Of a stretch of 12,108 bases of DNA, positions 1 through 6,988 are shown piece by piece. Where the stretch lies: NCBI GenBank assembly GCA_933822405.4, contig CAKOGP040001984.1, forward strand, positions 1 to 12,108, read 5' to 3'. Source of the stretch: Cylindrotheca closterium. Its lineage: Eukaryota; Bacillariophyta; Bacillariophyceae; Bacillariales; Bacillariaceae. Under the pieces are notes generated by a model. The model ran no database searches and was not told where the DNA came from. It was given only the letters and a program-made list of their open reading frames with translations. The position numbers and the translations under genes are program-made. Numbering within the stretch: the first letter of the stretch is position 1; every line of letters begins with the position of its first letter.

Positions 1-735
1 GACATTTATAGCACTTCACCGCAACAAGACTCCAACCTAGTAAAAGGCGAGGAATTGGAACATCAAAATCAAAACTTTCATAGCTACACACTGTTTGTCA
101 CTTCGCGCAATGGAAGTATGAGAGACAGAAGTGTAAAAAGCTAGACTTTGTGGAAGTAAATGGAGGAGCCTGTCTCTGAGGAATTTGGATATGGCATTAC
201 TACTAATGGGAAGAGCCACAAAGGAGTTCAATTTTCCAACTGGATTGAAACCACACAGATCGAAGAATGGAATAGCAAATGTGATATTTGTCCTGTCGTG
301 ATGTTGTTTGTCATGTTGTTTGTTCGGGTGATGATTCGTTTTATGCACGTGCCAGCAGAGATGTGAAGTGCACAAGCACGCGTACGATTGAGCTGTGCTA
401 TGTCTGCGCGCATTTTTCCTAAATAAATTTCAGAGACAAAGAACATACTCGTATATTATGGATATATATTTTAATAATACATAAAATATTCAACGTGCGA
501 TTTTATGCCCAAACGCCAAACTCAGAGTATACCGATTTCCCCTCCCCCAAGGAGAGCTGGTATTATTATGTGTTTGAGGCAAGATTTATAGCACGTACGG
601 CCAGGCAGACGAGGGAACCACGCAGAGGAAAGTCAATGATCAATGTCAACATCTGACTCGATAATCGACAATTCAAACACCCATCAATTTGAAGTTTGAA
701 CGAAAAACACTCAGCCCAGGCGAAAGAAGTAGGAA
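1..735. other. Intergenic region upstream of the TPR gene
   Basis: I see no gene I can support here. Short open frames occur on both strands (37-375 minus, 160-366 plus), but they have unbiased composition and no recognisable motif. The plus strand has an AATAAA-like motif at 422-427, which could be a polyadenylation signal of a transcript from further left. A very AT-rich stretch lies at about 451-491. The last ~240 bases before the ATG at 736 would hold the promoter and 5' UTR of the TPR gene; no clear TATA box or initiator can be assigned by eye. Confidence 0.5.
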
Positions 736-3700
736 ATGAAAAGGTCTTCCTTTCGTCGACTTCTTTTCTGGTTTGTTGCTTCGCTGCAGCTTAGTCTTTG
801 TAGACATACATGGGCCTGGGTTTTTCCTACAAAGAGACCAGCAGAATCAAGAAGAGTAAGAAAAAAAGTTGCTTCTGCACTTTGCAGAGCCACCACAGAA
901 GTTGCAGTCAAGGAAGGTGAAGTAGGATATCGTGACAAGTCTAGACTTACGAAACCCCGAAAAACGTGGAGCAGGAATACCATTAAGAATAAGTTCCAAG
1001 TAGCAAAGAAGATGGAACGCCAAGGGAGGTGGACAGAAGCAAGCAGCCTGTATGCTCGAATATTGAGAAATGCTCCCAAAGATGCACATACCCACTTGGC
1101 GCTTGCCCGGCTTGAGGCTCGGCGAGAACTCAAATCGAGAGAAAGCGTCGAAAAACATTCGATACTTACACCTGGCCTTAGTAAGGCAGAGGAAGCATTT
1201 CTCAAGGGAACGAAGTCTTGCCCAAAGAGTGTCCATATTTGGCAAGCATGGGCTGTCTACGAGGAATCTCGAGGAAACTTGGAACGAGCCCGAGAGTTAT
1301 TCGAAGCAGCATTAGAACTTGATTCTCATAATCCATATGTTTGTCATGCATTTGGATTGATGGAGAAGAAATCAAGAAATGACTCAAAAGCAATTCAACT
1401 ATTCGAAAAGGCGCTTTCAAGAACAACAACTGCAGCGCTAGTCTGTTCACTTGGCGAATTGTTTTTGGAAAGGAATAGTACACAGGCCACGAGAGATCTC
1501 TACACACGGAGTGCACCACGCCTGAGGAAAGAAAAGGATAGGGTTGAAGTCTACCTTGCTCATGCATGGTTGGAAGAGCAGTATTTTGGGGATCACAAAA
1601 GAGCGGCAGAGCTAATCAATTCGGCACTGAAATTAGACCCTGCATCCAGTCTTGCCAATGTGGCCCTTGCACGACTCGAGGGCAGAATGCAACGTCATTT
1701 TGATCAAGGTGAATCATTGGATGATAACGCAACTGCAAAAAGGCTTGCTGAAATATGTAATTCCATAGAAGAGGGGATGTATCCACCGTCTGATCCGACT
1801 GATGGACGCATATTCAACGCCCTTGCGAGGATCGAGGCGAAAGATCGAAATTTTCAGAGAGCAAGACATGTGCTGAAAAGAGGCATGGAATTATATCCTC
1901 AAGATCATGCAGTAAGTTTTTTGCTACTGTTTGCGATCATCTTCTTGTGCTCTAATAATCTTTGTCGCAGCTTTTTCAAGCAGCAGGGAAAGTCGAGGAG
2001 CGGCTTGGGAACTTTACAGCAGCACGACGCTTTTATGTGCAAAGCCTCCAGCTGGAGCCTTCGGCACCAACGTTGGTGGCATCTGCCATGTTGGAGTTGC
2101 GTATGCCTGAAAGTGGGACGGTAAATATCACTCGCGTTAAAGGCTTATTTGAAGAGGCATTGCTTTTGGACCCGCGTCATGGTCCTGCGTACAACGCATA
2201 CGGGAATGCCGAATTTCAAAGAGGGGATGTCGAATCTGCCAGATCTGTGTTCGAACGCGGCGTCAACGCAAGATGTTCCGATTTGGGATCTCTGTACCAT
2301 GGGTATGGCATGCTAGAAATCAATTGTGGTAACATTGAGAGTGCTCGGTCAATTTTACAAAATGGGCTGGTGGAGATTAGAAAGAAAACTTGGTCCACTG
2401 ATTCCACGCACCGCGATCGTGCGAGCTTTCTCTCACACACTCTAGGCATGCTCGAATTGAATGGCAACCGCCCAGGAGCAGCTTTGGAGATATTTGAAGA
2501 AGGCCTCAACCGCTATGGAAACTCATCACAACTCCTCCTTGGAGCAGCTCTTTGTGAAATAAGGATGGGCAACGACGATTCAGCTCGAGAACTTTTCGAA
2601 ATGTCTGTTTTGAACGATCGGAAACATGCACAGGCTTGGCAAGCTTGGGCGGTAATGGAGACTAGAGCTGGCGACTTCGATACAGCATTGACACTATTCC
2701 AGTGCGGCATTCGCAGTGCACGAAATCATGGCGCTTTATGGCACGGCTATGGTAAGAAGGACAACGTTGTCGTGTTTGCTTTCTTCTGTGAAACTAAATT
2801 AGCTCAAATGTCACAGCATTGTTAGAAGGAAAGAGAGGAAACGTGGAAAAGTCTCGGACGTAAGTCATATAAAGGAATATTTCTTTTGTCTTCCTGTTGC
2901 TACGATGCTAACGAATGGCTGGCTTTTTCGAATATAGTCTTTTTGGAGAAGGTGTGAAGAACTCCCCTCAATATGTGCCTCTTTATCAAGGTTGGGCGCT
3001 TTTAGAGATGCGAGACGGAAATCATCAAGCTGCGCGAAAACTCATTGCTGAGGCCCTCACAAGGAACAAGAAGAACGGCCGTGGTTGGCAAGTTGGTAAG
3101 CCATTTCTAGTGTGACGAAGGTGTCTGACAACGACAAACGAATACTAACGGTGGTCTTGTAGCGGCGGAAATAGAAGAAGCCGGACGAAACTTTGGTCTT
3201 GCAAATTTACTTTTGCGTCGAGGTATAGAGGTGAGAATGGTGGTCGTTGAATCATGTTGTCTATTCGCCGGTGAGTCGAACTGAACTAATTCCATTTATG
3301 TAGTGTGCTCCAAGTTATGCTGAGCTGTATAGAGCGCTTGGCGATCATCTCGCCGGGCGAGGAAAATTCAATGACGTACGTAAATACTATTGTACTCTGC
3401 AGTTCAACTGAACGGCGATGTCCTAATCCTTCCGCAGGCTAGGGCAGTATATGAAAAAGGAATGGAACTGAATCCTACTCATGCACCACTGTACCACTCA
3501 CTCGCTGAGCTGGAAGCAAGACTATTTAATGTTGAAGGCCTCGCAAGCCTCAACAAACGTGCGTTAAAGATCTTCAACCGAAATGCTCTGGAACCTACTT
3601 CTTATTCATCAACAGCTTACAGTGCCAGGGAGCGTTCCAGAACAAAACCTAGTTTGTCCCGCAGCATTGAGGTGCTCGCTGACAAGATCGTTAACGACGA

Positions 3701-3812
3701 AGAGGAGAATATTGAAAGTCTGTGCACAACGCCCGTGTCCAGCAGCGACCCAGCAGCAACGCTAGACAATGTTGCCGACAATCTGATCCAAGGTCTCCTA
3801 GACGACATTTAG
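736..3812 (+). CDS. Plastid-targeted HAT/TPR-repeat RNA-maturation factor (Mbb1/HCF107-like)
   Basis: Seven exons, all joined by GT-AG introns that keep frame: 736-1911, 1971-2751, 2817-2859, 2938-3095, 3163-3230, 3304-3375, 3438-3812. The spliced CDS is 2673 nt, 890 aa. An in-frame TAG six bases before the ATG fixes the earliest start. Residues 1-29 are a signal peptide (basic start, then LLFWFVASLQLSLC). The junction WAWV/FPTKRP and the following Arg/Lys-rich stretch resemble the ASAFAP-type plastid presequence of diatoms. From about residue 88 to 840 the protein is a continuous array of ~34-residue TPR/HAT units with signatures such as WQAWAVYEESRGN, ARELFEAALELD and YHSLAELEARL. Known relatives (Chlamydomonas Mbb1, plant HCF107) bind plastid psbB/psbH RNA and stabilise 5' ends; that role here is inferred. 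The C-terminal ~90 residues are acidic and Ser-rich, without repeats. The introns at 2860-2937 and 3096-3162 carry good CTAAC branch points. The family is confident; the exact orthologue is less so. Confidence 0.85.
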
Positions 3813-3884
3813 GGAGGGGAATTTGTATGGAGCTGTGACTTTGTGAAGTGACATCTTTTAAATACAACTTCATTTGGATCATAC

Positions 3885-4642
3885 AAAGTTCACGGGTTTG
3901 ACTGTTCTGAGGATCTTGATACGGCGAGACATACTGAACTCACACTGCGTTCCATCCAACTTGCGCCGAGGGTGGCTATCCTACAAACTCATCATGGCAA
4001 TCGTAGAATGAATAACTCACCATTCTGATGTAAAAAAGTCACTCGGCTTATGCAAATCTCTGGAGGAGTATTGCGGTCAGTAAAAATCTTCTCGATAACA
4101 TTAGGATGATTTGACTGGTTGATTTTGTTTGTCCTCTGCTTTTAAAGCCCTTCATCTTCGGTGAAGTCAGACCCAATTGGATCTTTACTTTGTGGTGTCT
4201 GAATGTTCAGACAGCTGACATTACTGTTTAATTCCCAGATCCCTACAATACTTCTCCCGTGTCTCCAAATGAGATATCCTTAACAACAGTTGTCTTGCTT
4301 GCGTGAGACTTTGATTGTTCGACAACTCTAGATAAGAAATCGTACAGTACTGTATCTTCTAGGATTTCGCAAACTCTGTTCCTGTTTCAGCAACACGCAC
4401 TCCGCATCCTCGATGTGCCTTATTCTTCCTTTTAGAAATTCCAATTTCGATTCTTGTTCAAACAGCAACAACTTAAGTTCACTACTTTCTCGATGTCCAA
4501 ATCTTGATCCAGAGTGCGAACCCGTGTCTGGTGATGTCAGTCACACCCAAATCGCTCTTTTCTTTCCCAGAATAAAAGCATATCACTCTTCTTGATGCGG
4601 ACCTCCATCACGCACTTCCCTCGAAGCTGTAGGATTTGCCAT
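3885..4642 (-). pseudogene. Possible decayed or multiply spliced coiled-coil gene
   Basis: Reading the minus strand from an ATG at 4642, there is a series of coding-like stretches in different frames. They are a short start MANPTASREVRDGGPHQEE; a ~70-codon Glu/Leu/Lys-rich frame without its own ATG containing SSELKLLLFEQESKLEF; another frame with ARQLLLRISHLETREKYC; another with HPNVIEKIFTDRNTPPEIC; and a final stretch with MSRRIKILRTVKPVNFV ending in TGA just before 3885. A strong donor-like GTGAGT occurs near 4022 on this strand. One splice pairing (donor GTCCGC after the 14th codon, acceptor CACCAG) would join the ATG in frame to the heptad-rich stretch, but I could not find splice sites that keep the whole chain open. 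Either it is a pseudogene with indels, a gene with unusual introns, or chance open frames. Confidence 0.27.
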
Positions 4643-5047
4643 CTTCATTTTGCTGTTTAGAGGGCACGTGTTGCTTTTCTGTTGTTTTGGCTCTTTTTTT
4701 TTTTGGCGATCATTTGAGGTGCATTTCCAACTATAAGATTAGAAATGATGTTTCGTTCACCTGAGATAGTCAAGCGAGGTTACGTGTTGTATCATATAAA
4801 AATATCCACCGACCCAATACTTGACATTTGCAACATCCCATGTCTTTTTGCAAGCCTGTAAAGTACCACAGCTTCGAGCTGTTCCAATTTTTTTTTCTGC
4901 AATGCATGAAACCCCATGAATCCATTTTGAGTGCTTCTCTTCCGAAATGGACTAAGGCACAATAGGAAAACGTTCATAAACAATTCGCATTCGCAAGAGA
5001 AAAAGCGGATCAATGGTACGCCGCAGAACGGTTTCATGATAGTGCTT

Positions 5048-5064
5048 GTTTCCTTCAAGGAAAC
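5048..5064. repeat. 17-bp perfect palindrome in the 3' UTR of the glycosyltransferase gene
   Basis: GTTTCCTT, one central base, AAGGAAAC. It lies about 28 bases past the stop codon on the minus strand. With a single-base centre it would fold as a 7-bp stem at most; a 3'-end hairpin or a protein-binding palindrome are both possible, and chance cannot be excluded. Confidence 0.4.
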
Positions 5065-5092
5065 ATAGGAGAAATACGAGCAGTCTGTTTCT

Positions 5093-6397
5093 CTATTCCG
5101 CACGATCTACCCACAACTTTGAATCGTCATCTTCATGATCATCACAAACCTTCAGTTTGGAATTGTCAGGGACTTGCTCTTGAAGCCATTTTCGAAATCG
5201 AACAAAGATTTCATCAACCTGACCCCGTTTGAATGCCTTCAAATCCAATCCGTTGTCTGTTGCGTTTGGTTTCCGTACAAGTGGGAAAAAATGCTCTCTG
5301 TCGTCGCCCCTGAAAACCTTCAATTGATCCGGCGCTTCATTCCACCGTTGCCGTGACTGAGAATCCAAGTGAGGGTAGTGTACGAGGAAAGCCCCTCCAA
5401 GCTGGGACAAAGTGTAACCGCTACGAACCAATTGCATCATCCAGCTCATTTTGTTCTTGCCATATCCAGAAAACGCTTCTTGAAAAGGTGGCAGATCTCG
5501 GCAGTAGCGGACCACAATGAATGGTTCATACCTATTCGATTTGAGACATGGAATTTCTAAAAGAGTACCTTCTTCCTGCAATAGCCATTCCTCGTACAAC
5601 GTCGAACCATGGCCACCTTTGTTTGTGGGATCAAAGATGTGGCCGCGTTTGTTTCTCCGCATATCCAATAACTCATCTAACGAGAACGGCATGGACGGAA
5701 CATTCCTTTCTCGACAGTCGACCCACAAAGTACATTGGCGAAATAACTGAAAGGCTGGAATAACCAAAGCGATGTCTTTGTTTTCAACGAGCGCACTGGT
5801 TACAGTTTTGTTGGTCAGAATGTCATAGAGACCCTCGCTACTCCAGAAATCAACGTCAATGAAGACAATGTGAGTTGTCTCCACTTGCTGCAAAGCCAAG
5901 TTCCTCAGGTGATTCACGGGATAGTCATCGAATGCCATATCGCTAGCATCGAGGACCTGCACTCGAACCATGTCCAAGCTGCACTTCAACGAAATAAGTT
6001 GGTCCTCAATCTCACGAAGAGACTCGTTTGTCCATACTGCAATGGAAATGGGATGAGGAAACCTTTCACAATGATGCTCCATCATCCATAAACGGTCTTG
6101 TGATAATTGTGTGACCATGGTAAATGTTGGCAGATTACTCAACGGCAAACAAAGAGGTGCCTTGGAAGAGAAGACTTGGAATTCTTCCGTAGTGCTGGAT
6201 TTTCTCAATAATATTGCAGTGAGCGCCAAAACAATGACGACTACCATCGAAAAACGAAGTATAAGCTTCAGTTCATGGCGGGTTGGGCGTTTCTTCATCT
6301 TGATATTGTCACCATTCACCATTGCCCTCTGCCGTTTTGAATTTTTTTGTGTTCTTTTGACGCGTTGATCCAAGTTAGTTGCATAGCGTTGATGCAT
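5093..6397 (-). CDS. LARGE/B4GAT1-like glycosyltransferase (GT49 type), type II membrane protein
   Basis: Single-exon gene, 434 aa. An in-frame TGA nine bases upstream of the ATG limits the start. Residues 1-44 are a basic cytosolic tail. Residues 45-64 (LILRFSMVVVIVLALTAILL) are one signal-anchor helix, followed by a lumenal catalytic domain from about 90. Matches to the LARGE C-terminal domain, in order: the strand TFTMVTQLSQDRLWMMEHHC; PHPISIAVWTNE; NHLRNLALQ just before the metal-binding DXD motif IVFIDVDFW (D181-V-D183); ALVIPAFQL; then RYEPFIVVRY, F-x-G-YGKNKMSW and FLVHYPH near 289-342. LARGE-family enzymes transfer xylose or glucuronic acid from UDP-sugars in the Golgi; donor and acceptor here are unknown. 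Sequons at N124, N196 and N378 fit a lumenal domain. It shares a ~0.6-kb divergent promoter region with the repeat-protein gene. Confidence 0.83.
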   Translation of the reverse strand: MHQRYATNLDQRVKRTQKNSKRQRAMVNGDNIKMKKRPTRHELKLILRFSMVVVIVLALTAILLRKSSTTEEFQVFSSKAPLCLPLSNLPTFTMVTQLSQDRLWMMEHHCERFPHPISIAVWTNESLREIEDQLISLKCSLDMVRVQVLDASDMAFDDYPVNHLRNLALQQVETTHIVFIDVDFWSSEGLYDILTNKTVTSALVENKDIALVIPAFQLFRQCTLWVDCRERNVPSMPFSLDELLDMRRNKRGHIFDPTNKGGHGSTLYEEWLLQEEGTLLEIPCLKSNRYEPFIVVRYCRDLPPFQEAFSGYGKNKMSWMMQLVRSGYTLSQLGGAFLVHYPHLDSQSRQRWNEAPDQLKVFRGDDREHFFPLVRKPNATDNGLDLKAFKRGQVDEIFVRFRKWLQEQVPDNSKLKVCDDHEDDDSKLWVDRAE

Positions 6398-6720
6398 GCT
6401 CAGTCAGTTGATATAGTCGAAAGGTGCTTGCAATCTTCAAACGAATGTGATCTCAATTTGAATAATTGTTGTGAGAAACGATGGTCGAATGAATCGGTTT
6501 CTTGAACGATGAGTGTAGAAGGTAGCGAACGTACACTACAGGTACAGTACGGTACAGTAGAAACGCAGCCACGGAGGACGACTTTGCTTGTGAAATAGTA
6601 GTGTTTTCCTCTTTCATACCAAGGATGTAATAAACGTTATTCCGTAGTTTGATGCTACAAAAGATAAGGTGATTGAGTAGGCTATGGCTATTGATACCGA
6701 AATGTAATCAATCCTTCAAC

Positions 6721-6749
6721 GGTACCGGTACTGGTACCGGAACCGTACC
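6721..6749. repeat. Degenerate GGTACC hexamer array
   Basis: Five consecutive near-hexamers: GGTACC, GGTACT, GGTACC, GGAACC, GTACC. The unit is self-complementary, so the array is close to palindromic. Related sequence occurs at 6540-6560 (GGTACA units) and inside the start of DPM3 at 11370-11383. Confidence 0.75.
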
Positions 6750-6804
6750 AAGTGCCAGTGAGTGGACCTGGTAGTGTATGGCAGACGGGAATCAAGTTCA
6801 CAAT

Positions 6805-6817
6805 GTGAGTGACTCAC
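6805..6817. promoter_or_regulatory. bZIP/AP-1-like palindrome
   Basis: GTGAGT-G-ACTCAC is a perfect 6+1+6 inverted repeat containing TGACTCA (6810-6816), the classical AP-1/GCN4 core. It is followed by further CTCA repeats. It lies about 170 bp upstream of the repeat-protein ATG. Function is inferred from the motif only. Confidence 0.35.
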
Positions 6818-6988
6818 TCACTCAAGTCAGTTGAATTCGGTTGGCGGGGATGCCGGCTCGTATTCTTCAATAAACAAGAATACTCCAAAATTTTCGCACC
6901 AAGGTTCCGGATCGGATGGGAACTACTGTATGTCAAAAACGTAACGAGAAGCAAAACATTAAACATTGTCTTGGTGTGTTATCTCATC

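Larger units (their letters stand above)
3813..5092. other. Region between the TPR gene and the glycosyltransferase gene
   Basis: This region holds the 3' UTR of the TPR gene on the left and that of the convergent minus-strand glycosyltransferase gene on the right. No intact gene is visible. The minus strand of about 3885-4642 contains coding-like fragments, described separately. There is a run of 11 T at 4694-4704 and a CACGTG box at about 4665-4670. A 103-codon minus frame at 4792-5103 lacks an ATG at its start and has unremarkable composition, so I read it as 3' UTR. Confidence 0.5.
6398..6988. promoter_or_regulatory. Divergent intergenic (promoter) region
   Basis: This 591-bp gap separates the glycosyltransferase start (minus) from the repeat-protein start (plus), so it should hold both promoters. 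It contains a GGTACA-rich pair at 6540-6560, the GGTACC-type hexamer array at 6721-6749 and a palindrome at 6805-6817. The plus frame is open from 6809 into the repeat-protein gene, but the residues encoded before 6989 look non-coding. No TATA element can be assigned by eye. Confidence 0.55.

Noticed and set aside
37..375. 112-codon minus-strand frame
   Set aside because: No domain, His/Asn-rich start encoded by a TGTTGTTTGTCA direct repeat, and no supporting context.
361..430. tRNA-like stretch on the minus strand (TAGCACAGCTCAATCG resembles an A box)
   Set aside because: No B box, no acceptor stem and no cloverleaf could be drawn.
4792..5103. 103-codon minus-strand frame next to the glycosyltransferase stop
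   Set aside because: It starts at a GTG, overlaps the end of the real gene and has no family features; most likely 3' UTR.
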